From CAVYOE01 sp963770155 (GTDB lineage: Bacteria > Actinomycetota > Thermoleophilia > Solirubrobacterales > 70-9), in the NCBI GenBank assembly GCA_963770155.1, contig CAVYOE010000001.1:1426001-1490000 (forward strand): 64,000 nt of DNA, written 5' to 3'. The position numbers were made by a program, and so were the translations under genes. Below are positions 48,665 through 61,799 of this stretch, piece by piece. Below the pieces are notes generated by a model. It was given only the letters and a program-made list of their open reading frames with translations, was not told the DNA's origin and did not search any database. Every line of letters starts with the position of its first letter. The first letter of the stretch is position 1.

Positions 48665-49129
48665 TCAGTTCGCGGCGTTCGAAGCGCCCTCGGTGCTGGG
48701 CACGGACGGCGCCTCGGGAGTCGTGGTCGAGGTGTACTCGAACTCCTCCTCGGCTCCGAACAGCCTGTCAAGCACGAACTTGCGGGCGTCCTCGCTCAGC
48801 ACCAGCACCAGGATGGCGCCGATGATCCCGAGCAGCAGGACCCGGCCGACGCCGATCCCGCTGCTGCGGCGCTTGCCGCGGATCTGCCTCGAAGCGTCCC
48901 GGATGGACTCGGCAGCTTCATGCAGGTCGCGGTGGACCTTCTTGTCGTCGACAAGCGCGTCCACCGGCTTCTGGCCGTTCGACATCCGCTCGTAGGCGTC
49001 GCGGGCGGCGTTGAAGGCGGCCTTGATGTTGTCGCGCAGCTCCTCATCCTCGATCAGGCGCTGCAGGTACGGATTCGAGCCGACCGACCTGGCTGTCTCG
49101 CTGGCCTTCTCGCGTCTGGTTGCCGCCAT
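48665..49129 (-). CDS. Single-pass membrane protein of unknown function
   Basis: This 154-residue protein has a helical, charged N-terminal domain (LQRLIEDEELRDNIKAAFNA, NGQKPVDALVDDKKVHRDLH). One membrane segment follows at about 92-111 (IGVGRVLLLGIIGAILVLVL), and then an acidic Thr/Pro-rich tail (EEEFEYTSTTTPEAPSVPS). The N-terminal helical stretch is followed by basic residues (RGKRRSSG), so it should lie in the cytoplasm. ATG 49129 has a good SD (GGAGAGG). A strong terminator follows the stop. This type occurs widely in actinobacteria without an assigned role. It may be a small stress or envelope protein. Confidence 0.75.
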   Translation of the reverse strand: MAATRREKASETARSVGSNPYLQRLIEDEELRDNIKAAFNAARDAYERMSNGQKPVDALVDDKKVHRDLHEAAESIRDASRQIRGKRRSSGIGVGRVLLLGIIGAILVLVLSEDARKFVLDRLFGAEEEFEYTSTTTPEAPSVPSTEGASNAAN

Positions 49130-49186
49130 TACCTCTCCTCGAGTCGATTGCTGGGGTCGCTCTCAGCATACCCCGAAGTCACCTGC

Positions 49187-49998
49187 TCATTCGCGGCCGA
49201 CATCCGCCCCACGCGCGCGCCAGGCCCAGACCGTGCCCAGCCCCTGCTGGCTGTCGCCCGCGCGGGAGGCGGGCGCGGGAATGACGGCCGTCTTGTACCC
49301 GGCCTCCTCGAGCGCCGAGGCCGCGACCAGGGAGGCGTCCTCCTGCAGGGAACCGGTGCTGTGGTACTCGAGCACGATCGTCGTTGCCCCGACCCCGGCG
49401 AGTCGCGGATCGGTGAGCAGCACCCACTCCCCTCCCTCGATGTCGATCTTGACCAGGTCGGCGGCCTCGAGGTGCTCGAAGGCGTCGATCGCCTCGACCT
49501 CAATCGCGTCGGGGTCGCCGGGGCCGGCCTGGCGCGACCGGGAGGAGTGCCCGCCGGCAAACCGGACGCGGCCGGGTGCGGTCGCCGCCACCGCTTCGAT
49601 CAGGCGCCAGCGCTCGGCCAGCCCGTTCTCCTCGATGCAGCGGCGATGCAGCTCGGCATTGGCCGGGTCGGCCTCGATCCCGGTCACCTCGCATCCCGGC
49701 CAGCGTTCCAGGGCCAGGAGACCGAAGAGGCCGATATTGGCTCCGAGGTCGAGCACCCGCCGCGGCGCCTGACGCGAGAGCAGCGCCTCCACCTCGGGCG
49801 GCGGCTCGTAGGCGCGGAGCCGCCCGAAGCACTCGGCGAGGACGTAGGCGTCGTCGGTGTCGTGGCGGACGAAGATCCGCCGGCCACTCGCCCGGAGCTC
49901 GTAGCTGTTGACACCGGGCTCGCCGCGCAGCTGGCGAACCGCAAACCCGAAGCTGGGCCGGACCTTCGCTGCCAGCAGCAGCGTCGCTATCAGTCGCT

Positions 49999-50002
<4 letters not shown>
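49187..50002 (-). CDS. FkbM-family methyltransferase
   Basis: This 271-residue protein has SAM motif I VLDLGANIGLFGLLA, motif II VTGIEADPANAELHRRC and the FkbM signature ADLVKIDIEGGEWVLL. It would methylate a hydroxyl group of a sugar or polyketide-like substrate. The N-terminal 70 residues include RIFVRHDTDDAYVLAECFG, a region typical of FkbM proteins. ATG 50002 overlaps the Lon stop by 4 bp. It is away from the large glycan locus, so its substrate may differ. Co-transcription with lon, given the ATGA overlap, is odd and may simply reflect gene packing. Confidence 0.82.
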
Positions 50003-52431
<2,429 letters not shown>

Positions 52432-52437
52432 TGCCCC

Positions 52438-52884
52438 CTACTCCTCCGTGCGCTCGATCGGGACCTGCCGTGCCTCGGTCTCCAGGCGCAGCGGGACTTC
52501 GATGCGAAGGACTCCGTCCTTGTAGCTCGCTGATGCGTCCTCGGGGTTGACGTCGGCGCTGAGCTCGATCGCGCGACGGAACCTCCCGGAGGGCAGCTCC
52601 ACCTGCTGGTAGGTGCGGCCCTCGACATCGCGGACGGGCCGCTCTCCGCTGATCATCAGGGTTCGACCGCGGACCTCGATACAGACCTCCTGCAGATCGA
52701 TCCCGGGGAGCTCGGCCTCGATGATCGCCTTGCGCGGCTCACCGCAGTAATAGACGTCCACTCGTGGGGCAAAGCCGGGGGCACGCCGGGAGGCCTGCCC
52801 GGTCTGTGCCCAGAGGTCGCCGACGAGCTGGTCCATGTCGCGCCGCATCCGGGCGAAATCTGCAAATGGGTCCCTCTGACGCAT
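52438..52884 (-). CDS. Small heat-shock protein (Hsp20)
   Basis: This 148-residue protein has an alpha-crystallin domain: FAPRVDVYYCGEPRKAIIEA, ELPGIDLQEVCIEVRGRTL, GERPVRDVEGRTY, then ELPSGRFRRAIELSADVNPE and DGVLRIEVPL, which is the conserved C-terminal strand of Hsp20. A C-terminal IxI-like element (VPIER) is weak. ATG 52884 is chosen since the sequence MRQRDPFADFARMRRDM is the common N-terminus; a longer upstream extension is not conserved. It binds unfolded proteins without ATP, and its coupling with Lon suggests handing over of aggregates for degradation. It sits 10 bp after the metallo-hydrolase stop. Confidence 0.9.
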   Translation of the reverse strand: MRQRDPFADFARMRRDMDQLVGDLWAQTGQASRRAPGFAPRVDVYYCGEPRKAIIEAELPGIDLQEVCIEVRGRTLMISGERPVRDVEGRTYQQVELPSGRFRRAIELSADVNPEDASASYKDGVLRIEVPLRLETEARQVPIERTEE

Positions 52885-52894
52885 CCGGGAAAGG

Positions 52895-53686
52895 TTAAAC
52901 GTCGAAGCTCGCGCCCTCGCGGGCGATCTCGACCGGGCCCCCGAATCCCTTCTCCCCCTCGGCCTTGGCCCAGTCGTCACCGAGCTCGTCGGAGAGGTGC
53001 GTGAGCACGAGGCGCTTGGCGCCCGCCATCCGGGCGTGCTCCCCGGCCTCGGCCGGGGTCATGTGGCCCCGCTCGCCGGTGCGTTCGGGCCGCGGCAGGG
53101 TCGCCTCCAGAAAGAGGAGGTCGGTGCCGCGGGCGATCTCGACGATCTCGTCGCCGGGCCGGCAGTCGGCGCCGTAGGTGAACCGCCCACCGTCGCTCGC
53201 CTGAACGTCGACGGCGAAGGTCTGCATGAAGTGAGGCACCTCCTGGAAGGTGATGCTGAGCCCGTCTACCTCGACGGTGTCGCCGGGCCCGTACTCCTCG
53301 ATCAGCCAGGCGTTGTCGATCAGGTCGTCGTTGCCCCATGCCCCGACCACCTGGCGGAAGGTCTTGACCGAGCCCGGCGGGGCGATCAGCCGCGGGCGCG
53401 CCGGGTCGTCGGTTCCTTCCCAGATGTGGACGGGGACCGGCTGCTGCCTCGGCGAGTAGGTGAGGGCATATGAGTAGGGCACGAGATCGAGCCAGTGGTC
53501 GGCGTGGAGGTGGGAGATCAGCGCCGCGTCGAGGTCGACGTAGTCGATCCGCTCGCGCAGCTTCCCGAACACCCCGCACCCGCAGTCCAGGAGCACGTTC
53601 AAGTCATCGGTCTGGATCAGGTAGCCGCTGCACGCCCCGCCGGCGTCTTGCCAGGAAGGCGACTTGCCCAAGATCGTGACTCTCAT
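52895..53686 (-). CDS. Metallo-beta-lactamase-fold hydrolase (RNase Z-like)
   Basis: This 263-residue protein is of the RNase Z/ArsR-type MBL class. It starts with RVTILGKSPSWQDAGGACSG, and contains LLDCGCGVFGKL and the zinc-binding motif ISHLHADHWLDL (HxHxDH). The aspartate in YGADCRPGDE and the final LTHLSDELG also fit the family. The N-terminal strand matches tRNA 3'-processing-like and carbon-phosphorus-associated phosphodiesterases. ATG 53686 is used; TAATCT lies 9 bp upstream (53696-53701). It may cleave phosphodiester or cyclic nucleotides, but it is too short for full RNase Z exosite arms, so RNase Z itself is uncertain. Confidence 0.82.
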   Translation of the reverse strand: MRVTILGKSPSWQDAGGACSGYLIQTDDLNVLLDCGCGVFGKLRERIDYVDLDAALISHLHADHWLDLVPYSYALTYSPRQQPVPVHIWEGTDDPARPRLIAPPGSVKTFRQVVGAWGNDDLIDNAWLIEEYGPGDTVEVDGLSITFQEVPHFMQTFAVDVQASDGGRFTYGADCRPGDEIVEIARGTDLLFLEATLPRPERTGERGHMTPAEAGEHARMAGAKRLVLTHLSDELGDDWAKAEGEKGFGGPVEIAREGASFDV

Positions 53687-53721
53687 CCCGACTGCAGATT
53701 ATCCGGCGACGGCGGCTTGTC

Positions 53722-53910
53722 TTAAGCCGCGGCGGCGAGCGGCTTGTCCTGCCTCATCAGCAGGACGGGCTGCTCGGGCGGAACCAGGCCCTGGGGTGTG
53801 TCGGGCCGGAAGGTGGGGCAAGGAGCATCGAGGGCCAGAGCACAAAGACCGTGCTTGTGGAAGAAGCAGTCCTCGCAGCTTTTCGGCTTGGCCTTGTCCC
53901 GGTCCGCCAT
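53722..53910 (-). CDS. Small Cys-rich protein (CxxC-x7-C-x7-C)
   Basis: This 62-residue protein has four cysteines, C12-x2-C15, C23 and C31, in SCEDCFFHKHGLCALALDAP, suited to bind zinc or a 4Fe-4S cluster. The rest is Pro-rich (DTPQGLVPPEQPVLL). ATG 53910 (MADRDKAKPK) is chosen, though ATG 53919 and 53922 in the same frame would add residues MVA. It is divergent from the fatty-acid-hydroxylase-like gene, with two palindromes between. I do not recognise the family. Such short proteins are common and often act as metal-binding partners of larger enzymes. Confidence 0.6.
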   Translation of the reverse strand: MADRDKAKPKSCEDCFFHKHGLCALALDAPCPTFRPDTPQGLVPPEQPVLLMRQDKPLAAAA

Positions 53911-53932
53911 CGCGACCATCATGCCACGCTGC

Positions 53933-53951
53933 CACGCCTGCGTCAGGCGTG
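53933..53951. repeat. 8-bp hairpin in divergent spacer
   Basis: CACGCCTG-CGT-CAGGCGTG is a perfect inverted repeat 5' of both divergent genes at 53910 and 53998. It could be a regulator site. Confidence 0.4.
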
Positions 53952-53999
53952 ATCCCGCAAATGAGGCGCAGTTTTTCTTCTCGCTACGATTTGCGGGAT
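53952..53999. promoter_or_regulatory. 11-bp perfect inverted repeat bracketing the promoter of the hydroxylase gene
   Basis: ATCCCGCAAAT (53952-53962) and ATTTGCGGGAT (53989-53999) are exact reverse complements separated by 26 bp. The second arm covers the first two bases of ATG 53998. The -10 candidate TACGAT (53985-53990) lies 7 bp before the start, so transcripts may be leaderless and a dimer on both arms could block initiation. Confidence 0.5.
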
Positions 54000-54660
54000 G
54001 TCGGAGTCCAGGACAGAGCGGCTTTCGGCTTCGCCGAAGCTTTTCGACAACAAGCTCCTCGATTTCTTCAGCCGGATCCATCCATCGATCCCAGCGATCG
54101 TCTTCGGTCCGGTCGTCGCCGCCTGCCTCTGGGCAGGGGCCGAGGACGGATATGGAGCGGGCAAGCTGATCCTCCTGTTCGCCGCCGGGATCGGGATCTG
54201 GACACTGACCGAGTACTGGCTCCACCGTCTCGTCTTCCACTGGCAGCCCAAGTTCCGTGGCGGCGACCGGCTCCACTTCATCATCCACGGCGTCCACCAC
54301 GACCACCCCAATGACGCGATGCGCCTGGTGATGCCGCCGGCGGCGAGCATTCCCCTGGCGGCCCTGTTCTTCGGCGCCTACGTCCTCATCTTCGGCCTCC
54401 CCGCCGCCTATCCGCTGTTCGCGGGCTTCATCGTCGGCTATCTCGTCTACGACTACATGCACTACCACCTCCACCACCACGCGCCGAGGACGAAACTCGG
54501 CAAGCGGCTCCGCGAGCAGCACATGCGCCACCACTTCCAGGACCACCACTATGGGTTCGGCGTCAGCTCGCCGCTCTGGGACGTTGTCTTCAGGACCCTG
54601 CCGCGGCAGCGGCAGGTGGAGCGGCGCCAGGAACCCGGCGCGCCCCAGAGCCAGGCCTAG
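53998..54660 (+). CDS. Fatty acid hydroxylase / sterol desaturase-family protein
   Basis: This 220-residue integral membrane di-iron protein has four membrane segments (IPAIVFGPVVAACLWAG and LILLFAAGIGIWTLTEYWL near the N-terminus). It shows the His-cluster set of the family: EYWLHRLVFH, HFIIHGVHHDHPND, MHYHLHHHAP and HMRHHFQDHHYGFG. All the expected histidine boxes are present. The type with HGVHHDHPND is close to fatty-acid 2-hydroxylases (FA2H-like), which put a hydroxyl on the alpha carbon of fatty acyl chains. ATG 53998 is preceded by TACGAT and is covered by the inverted repeat at 53952-53999. Its stop overlaps the convergent gene by 4 bp. Confidence 0.86.
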   Translation: MSESRTERLSASPKLFDNKLLDFFSRIHPSIPAIVFGPVVAACLWAGAEDGYGAGKLILLFAAGIGIWTLTEYWLHRLVFHWQPKFRGGDRLHFIIHGVHHDHPNDAMRLVMPPAASIPLAALFFGAYVLIFGLPAAYPLFAGFIVGYLVYDYMHYHLHHHAPRTKLGKRLREQHMRHHFQDHHYGFGVSSPLWDVVFRTLPRQRQVERRQEPGAPQSQA

Positions 54661-55625
54661 ACGACCCGGGAAGCCGGCTCTCTGCCTTCGAGGACCGCGA
54701 TCAGGTTCTCGGCGGCCATGCGCGCCATCTCGCCGCGTGCGGCGGTGGTGGCGGAGCCGATATGCGGCATCAGCACGGTGTGCGGTGCATCGAGCAGCTC
54801 TTGCCCCACCCGGGGCTCGTCCTCGTAGACGTCGAGGCCGGCGCCGCCGAGCCGGTCCTCGCGGAGCGCAGCGGCGAGCGCCGGTTCATCGACGACCGAG
54901 CCGCGCGAGGTGTTGACGAGGATGCCCTCGGGGCCGATCAGGTCGAGCTCTGCCGCGCCGATCATCCGGCGGGTCGTGCTCGTGGCCGGCAAATGCAGGC
55001 TGACCACATCAGAGGCGCGCAGAAGCGCGTCCAGCGGGAACCGGTGGATCCCGAGGGTCCGCTCGAACTCCGGCTTGTCCGACCTGGCGGCATAGAGGAC
55101 TCTGGCCCCGATCGCGCGGACCAGGGCCGCATACCGGCTGCCGATCCGCCCCAGCCCGACCACGCCGACCGTCGCGCCTCGCAGCTCGAGTCCGCGATAC
55201 GCCCCCGGATCCCACCCCTGCCAGCGGCCGGCGCGGAGGTCGCGCTCGGCCTCGGACAGATGACGCGCCGTCGCCAGGGTAAGGGCGAGTGCGAGCTCCG
55301 CGGTCGCCTCGGTGAGGACGCCGGGCGTATTGGTTACGACGACTCCGCGCTCGCGGCACGCGTCGAGGTCGATGTTGTCGATTCCGACAGCGAAGTTCGA
55401 GACGACCTTGAGCTGCGGGCCGGCGGCATCGAGCAGCTCGGCGTCGACCGGCACGGTTGGGTCTGCGATCAGCCCGGAAGCACCCGGGACGAGCTCGAGA
55501 AGCCGCTCGGGGTCCGCGTCGAGTCCCCCCTCCTCCAGCTCGAATCGCTCGCGAAGCAGGCCGGCACCTTCGTCCAGGAGAAACCGGGCAATTACAACCT
55601 TCGCGTCGGAAATAGTGTTACTCAC
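54657..55625 (-). CDS. D-isomer-specific 2-hydroxyacid dehydrogenase (glyoxylate reductase-like)
   Basis: This 322-residue enzyme has the NAD motif VGVVGLGRIGSRYAA, the catalytic arginine in VNTSRGSVVDE, the glutamate in DVYEDEPRVG and the histidine in VLMPHIGSATT. The N-terminal domain (FAVGIDNIDLDACRERG) is typical of glyoxylate/hydroxypyruvate reductases. GTG 55625 is preferred because an A/T-rich promoter region with the divergent DNA-binding gene follows. It reduces a 2-keto acid with NAD(P)H. It differs from the copy at 14993-15934 in that it lies beside central-metabolism genes rather than sugar genes. Confidence 0.86.
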   Translation of the reverse strand: MSNTISDAKVVIARFLLDEGAGLLRERFELEEGGLDADPERLLELVPGASGLIADPTVPVDAELLDAAGPQLKVVSNFAVGIDNIDLDACRERGVVVTNTPGVLTEATAELALALTLATARHLSEAERDLRAGRWQGWDPGAYRGLELRGATVGVVGLGRIGSRYAALVRAIGARVLYAARSDKPEFERTLGIHRFPLDALLRASDVVSLHLPATSTTRRMIGAAELDLIGPEGILVNTSRGSVVDEPALAAALREDRLGGAGLDVYEDEPRVGQELLDAPHTVLMPHIGSATTAARGEMARMAAENLIAVLEGREPASRVV

Positions 55626-55696
55626 TGTTACGCTCGCCGTACAGAACGGAAATCTGACGTACTAAAAACTCACTTACTGAACCGAAAGGACTCAAT

Positions 55697-56050
55697 ATGC
55701 CGCCCTCCTCCAACGTAGTCGATCAGGCGCGAGGCCTGATCGAGACGCGCCTCGCCGAGCTCGATGACGAGCGCCGGAAGCTGGAGGGCGCGCTTCGCGA
55801 CCTGGGTGGCAGAGTGGGCCGGCGCGGTCCCGGCCGCCCCCGTGGCAGTGGCGGCAAGCGGCGCCGCAAGCGCAAGGGCGGCACCCGCGCCGAGCACGCG
55901 GTCAAGGTCGTGACCGAGAGTCCGGGAATCACCGCCTCGGAGATCGCGAAGAAGGTCGGGATCAAGCCGAACTACATGTATCGCGTCATGAACGAGCTGC
56001 AGCGCGACAAGCTGGTCAGCAAGCGCGGCAAGGGTTACTTCCCGCGGTAG
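55697..56050 (+). CDS. AT-hook and winged-helix DNA-binding protein
   Basis: This 117-residue basic protein has three parts: a short coiled coil (about 8-35, VVDQARGLIETRLAELDDER), an AT-hook-like core GRRGPGRPRG (41-50) embedded in a Lys/Arg run up to residue 62, and a winged helix-turn-helix (about 65-115, GITASEIAKKVGIKPNYMYR and the wing DKLVSKRGKGYF). The layout suggests a nucleoid-associated or global regulator that binds DNA as a dimer via the coiled coil and grips the minor groove with the AT-hook. ATG 55697 follows the SD GAAAGGA in an unusually A/T-rich leader, which suggests high expression. The family is restricted to actinobacteria as far as I can tell. Confidence 0.8.
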   Translation: MPPSSNVVDQARGLIETRLAELDDERRKLEGALRDLGGRVGRRGPGRPRGSGGKRRRKRKGGTRAEHAVKVVTESPGITASEIAKKVGIKPNYMYRVMNELQRDKLVSKRGKGYFPR

Positions 56051-56065
56051 TTCTGCGGTTGCGGG

Positions 56066-57772
56066 CTAGGGCTTCTTCTTTTTCTTGCCGACGCCGCCCT
56101 GCTTGACCAGGTCCTTGCCCGGACCGCCCTTGAGCTTGTCCTTGCCCGGACCGCCGAGCAGGGTGTCCTTGCCCTTGTTCCCGGAAAGGACGTCCTTGCC
56201 CTTGTTGCCCGAGAGCCGGTCGGCTCCGGTGCCACCGAGCGCGATGTCGTTCCCGGGCCCGGCGACGACGTTGTCGTTGCCGGTGTCGGCGCAGATCGTG
56301 TCCTTGCCCTTGTTGCCCTTGATCTGATCCTTGCCGGGGCCGGTCCAGATCACGTCGGCCTTCGCCGTTCCGCCGAGCTTGTCGTCCTTGGAGGTACCGG
56401 CAAGGGTCGGGACCTTGCCCTTGCAACGCGGCACGGCCTCGTAGCGGGCAGCGGCGAAGTCGCCTGTCGCGAAGTCGCCATTGCGTCCGCCGACGACGAT
56501 CCGGCGCGTCTTCGGGTCGATCGCGACCGCTTCGCCGAAGTCCTCACCCGCGGCGATGTCGGTGACCTGGACTCCGTCGCCGGAGAACTTGTTGTCCGGG
56601 GTGCCGTCCGGGTTGAGGCGGCCGACCAGGAATTGCCGGCTGGCGAGCGGGCCGGAGCTACCAGAGAAGACAAGCTTGCCGAGGCCGTCGAGGGCGATGC
56701 CGGTCGCGCGGTCCTCGTCAGAGGAGGCGCCGACGAACGCCTTGCCGTCGCCCGAAAAGCTGGTGTCGGGGGCGCCGGTAGAGGTCAGCGCCAGGAACGC
56801 CGCCTGCGTGCCCTGACCGGTGATCTCCGCGAACCCTGAAACGATGATCTTGTCGCTGGCGCCGATCGCCACATCTTCGGCGAGGTCCTGCTGGTCGGGA
56901 GCCGCCTCAGAGGCCATCAGCTCGATATGCCGGCCGGGGGTCGGAAGGTCGTTGCTGAAGGTGGTATCGAGGACGCCCGCCGTGGTCCAGCGTGCAACGG
57001 CAAAGTTCTCCTCGTTCGCGGCAAGGCTGGTGAACCCGGCAAGGACCACACGGCCGGCCGAGTCGATCGCAATACCTTGCCCCCGGTCGTCGCTGGCGAG
57101 GCTGTTGACGTTGAGGGTGTCATGACCGTCGCCTCCGCCATAGGACGTGTCCGGGGCGCCATCGACGGTGAACAGGGCGACTGCGAAATCCAGGTTGCTG
57201 GTTCCGCCGACAGCCAGTTTGTCATTGCCGTCGAGCTGGATGTCATCGATCGAGTCGCCGCCGGCCGCACCGATATCGAGAGTGGCGATGCCGTCGCCGC
57301 CGCCGTAAGTCGTGTCGAGGACGCCGGTGTTGGAGAAACGGGCGATCATCATCTCGCTGACGGCGCCGCCGTCGAAGCCGGCGACCAGGACGCGGCCGCT
57401 CTTGTCGATCGCGACTGCGTTGGCGTCATCCAGGTCTCCCGGCGCACCGTCGCCGGTGCCGTCGAGAGTGACGATGCCGTCACCGGAGAAAGAAGTGTCG
57501 GGCGAACCGTCGGAGAGGAAGCGCGCAACGGCGAAATCGCCTGAATCCGCCCCGCCCGGGGGGTCGTAATTCCCGGCCAGGTAGACGCGGCTTTGACCGT
57601 CGATGGCGAGCCCGTCGGCGCGGCCGCCCTCGGCCACGTCAAGAGTGAGCTTGCCGTCGCTCGAGAAGGTCGGATCGAGGTCGCCCTCGGCGCCGAGCGC
57701 CGTTCCGGCTGAGATCACGATCGCAGCGGTCGCGGCAGTTGCAAGCAGGCCCTTCCCGATCGGCTTCCTCAT
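56066..57772 (-). CDS. Secreted delta-60-repeat protein with RTX-like Ca-binding C-terminus
   Basis: This 568-residue protein has a signal peptide (MRKPIGKGLLATAATAAIVI through ALGA, about 28 residues). Residues about 28-455 consist of delta-60 repeats with DPTFSSDGKLTLD and GSPDTSFSGDGIVTL-type beta-propeller-like blocks, at least seven copies. Residues about 457-562 are hemolysin-type (RTX) repeats with GNKGKDVLSGNKGKDTL and GGPGKDKLKGGPGKD. In these repeats the usual Asp/Asn before the final Asp is often Lys (GKD), which may weaken calcium binding. The end is KKKKKP. It is exported, probably by the Sec route since the signal is N-terminal, so it does not need a type I system. It converges with the DNA-binding gene. 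Confidence 0.87.
   Translation of the reverse strand: MRKPIGKGLLATAATAAIVISAGTALGAEGDLDPTFSSDGKLTLDVAEGGRADGLAIDGQSRVYLAGNYDPPGGADSGDFAVARFLSDGSPDTSFSGDGIVTLDGTGDGAPGDLDDANAVAIDKSGRVLVAGFDGGAVSEMMIARFSNTGVLDTTYGGGDGIATLDIGAAGGDSIDDIQLDGNDKLAVGGTSNLDFAVALFTVDGAPDTSYGGGDGHDTLNVNSLASDDRGQGIAIDSAGRVVLAGFTSLAANEENFAVARWTTAGVLDTTFSNDLPTPGRHIELMASEAAPDQQDLAEDVAIGASDKIIVSGFAEITGQGTQAAFLALTSTGAPDTSFSGDGKAFVGASSDEDRATGIALDGLGKLVFSGSSGPLASRQFLVGRLNPDGTPDNKFSGDGVQVTDIAAGEDFGEAVAIDPKTRRIVVGGRNGDFATGDFAAARYEAVPRCKGKVPTLAGTSKDDKLGGTAKADVIWTGPGKDQIKGNKGKDTICADTGNDNVVAGPGNDIALGGTGADRLSGNKGKDVLSGNKGKDTLLGGPGKDKLKGGPGKDLVKQGGVGKKKKKP
56100..56340 (-). repeat. RTX-type repeat tract at DNA level
   Basis: About eleven imperfect 27 bp units encode GxxGKDxLx nonapeptides of the RTX protein. 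The DNA copies remain similar, with repeated CCTTGCCC-type blocks on the plus strand, but there are no spacers, so this is not a CRISPR array. Confidence 0.6.
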
Positions 57773-57843
57773 CAGCTTTTAACCCTCCGTGGTCGTGGCG
57801 TGCAGTCGTGGGAGAAGCTTCGAACGGGCTTACCCGCTCAGGG

Positions 57844-60062
<2,219 letters not shown>

Positions 60063-60110
60063 CGGCGGCGCGATGCTATCCGCCCGCACCCGGCGGGGTC
60101 TCCTGCGAGA

Positions 60111-61790
60111 ATGAGGGCCGTGGCAACGGTCGAACGTCGCACCCCGGGAGCAGAGACCCACGAGGTCTCCAACCAGGCGCCTCCGCTGGTCGACTACAAC
60201 GTCTTCACCTCCGACCAGGTCCTGGTCGAGTCGGTTCGTCGCGAGGGCGCCGATTGGGCCGAGGAGAAGATCTCGGGGGTTGGAGCGCTGGCCGGGCGCG
60301 CGGACATCATCGAACGAGGAGTTGAGGCGAACGAGAACCCGCCGAAGCTGAAGACGCACGACCGTTACGGCAACCGCGTCAACCAGGTCGACTTCCATCC
60401 CGCCTGGCACCAGATGCTCGGCCTCTCGGTAGAGCACGAGCTGCACTCGCTTCCGTGGACCGACCCGCAGCCGGGGGCGCACGTGGCGCGCTCGGCCGCG
60501 TTCATGTGCCTCTCCCAGGCCGAAGCCGGCGTCGGATGCCCGATCTCGATGACCCACGCGGTTATCCCGGCGCTCCGCCACCAGCCGGAGCTTGCCGAGG
60601 AATGGGAGCCGCGCTTCCTCTCGAAGAGTTACGACGCCCGCGACGTGCCCGCACCAGAGAAGACCGGCGCCCTGGCGGGGATGGGGATGACCGAGAAGCA
60701 GGGCGGCTCGGACGTCCGCGCCAACACCACGACGGCGCGCCCGCTGAACGGCGGCGGGGCCGGCGCGGAGTACGAGCTCACCGGGCACAAGTGGTTCTTC
60801 TCCGCCCCGATGTGCGACGCGTTCCTGGTCCTGGCGCAGGCGGACGGGGGCGTCTCCTGCTTCCTGATGCCGCGCTGGACGCCAGATGGCGAGCGGAACC
60901 GTTTCCGCCTGCAGCGACTCAAGGACAAGCTCGGCAACCGGTCAAATGCCTCGAGCGAGATCGAGTTCAACGGCGCCTGGTCAAGGCTGGTCGGCGAAGA
61001 GGGCGCCGGGGTTCGAACGATCATCGAGATGGTCAACCACACCCGGCTCGACTGTGCCACCGGCAGCGCAACGGGCATGCGCGCCGGGGTCGCGCAGGCG
61101 ATCAACCACGCCCAGCACCGCTCCGCCTTCGGCAAGCTGCTCGCCGAACAACCGCTCATGCAGAACGTGCTCGCCGACCTCGCGATCGAGTCGGAAGCGG
61201 CGACGATCTCCTCCCTGCGCCTGGCACGCTCCTATGACGAGGCGATCGCCGGCGACGACAGCGCCCAGGCGTTCAAGCGGATCGCAAACGCCGTGCTCAA
61301 GTACTGGATCTGCAAACGCGCGCCCTGGCACGCGGTCGAGTGCCTCGAGTCCCTCGGCGGCAACGGCTACGTCGAGGAGTCGGGGATGCCCCGTCTCTAC
61401 CGCGAGAGCCCGCTTTCCTCGATCTGGGAAGGGTCGGGCAACGTCCAGTGCCTCGACGTGCTGCGGGCGATGGTCAAGAACCCCGATTCGGTGGAGGCCT
61501 TCTTTGCCGAGGTGAAGGAGGCGGAGGGATCGGACCAGCGGCTCGACTCGCTCATCGACGAGCTCGGCGGGGAGCTCGCGGTGATGAACGAGATCGAGGC
61601 CCGCGCTCGCCGGATCGTCGAGCGGATGGCGCTCGCGCTCCAAGGCTCTCTCCTGATCCGCTTCGGCGACGAGGCGGTCGCAGACGCCTTCTGCGCCAGC
61701 CGCCTCGCCGGCGATTGGGGCGGTGCCTTCGGCACCCTGCCCGGCGGTACCGACTTCAAGCGGATCATCGCGAGGCACGCCCCGGCCTAA
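60111..61790 (+). CDS. AidB-like acyl-CoA dehydrogenase
   Basis: This 559-residue flavoprotein has the AidB type layout. The flavin/substrate motif is [17 protein letters not shown] (191-207), followed by [19 protein letters not shown], then [18 protein letters not shown] and [20 protein letters not shown]. The C-terminal [20 protein letters not shown] is the usual dimer region. The first 50 residues ([18 protein letters not shown]) also match the AidB N-terminus, so it is a full-length member. AidB-type enzymes are linked to alkylation stress or to acyl-CoA oxidation. ATG 60111 could be replaced by GTG 60120; I keep ATG. It is divergent from icd. Confidence 0.88.
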   Translation: MRAVATVERRTPGAETHEVSNQAPPLVDYNVFTSDQVLVESVRREGADWAEEKISGVGALAGRADIIERGVEANENPPKLKTHDRYGNRVNQVDFHPAWHQMLGLSVEHELHSLPWTDPQPGAHVARSAAFMCLSQAEAGVGCPISMTHAVIPALRHQPELAEEWEPRFLSKSYDARDVPAPEKTGALAGMGMTEKQGGSDVRANTTTARPLNGGGAGAEYELTGHKWFFSAPMCDAFLVLAQADGGVSCFLMPRWTPDGERNRFRLQRLKDKLGNRSNASSEIEFNGAWSRLVGEEGAGVRTIIEMVNHTRLDCATGSATGMRAGVAQAINHAQHRSAFGKLLAEQPLMQNVLADLAIESEAATISSLRLARSYDEAIAGDDSAQAFKRIANAVLKYWICKRAPWHAVECLESLGGNGYVEESGMPRLYRESPLSSIWEGSGNVQCLDVLRAMVKNPDSVEAFFAEVKEAEGSDQRLDSLIDELGGELAVMNEIEARARRIVERMALALQGSLLIRFGDEAVADAFCASRLAGDWGGAFGTLPGGTDFKRIIARHAPA

Positions 61791-61793
61791 ACT
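61788..61793 (+). promoter_or_regulatory. Putative -10 element for site-2 protease gene
   Basis: TAAACT ends 6 bp before GTG 61800 and uses the stop codon TAA of the preceding gene. It shows the leaderless pattern. Confidence 0.45.
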
Positions 61794-61799
61794 GGGCGC

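Noticed and set aside
56100..56340. Repeat tract considered as CRISPR array
   Set aside because: Repeats are contiguous 27 bp coding units for RTX nonapeptides with no spacers, and no cas genes are near.
60063..60788. N-terminal extension of isocitrate dehydrogenase
   Set aside because: The extension is antisense to the acyl-CoA dehydrogenase gene and unconserved in character. The enzyme's normal N-terminus starts at GTG 60062.
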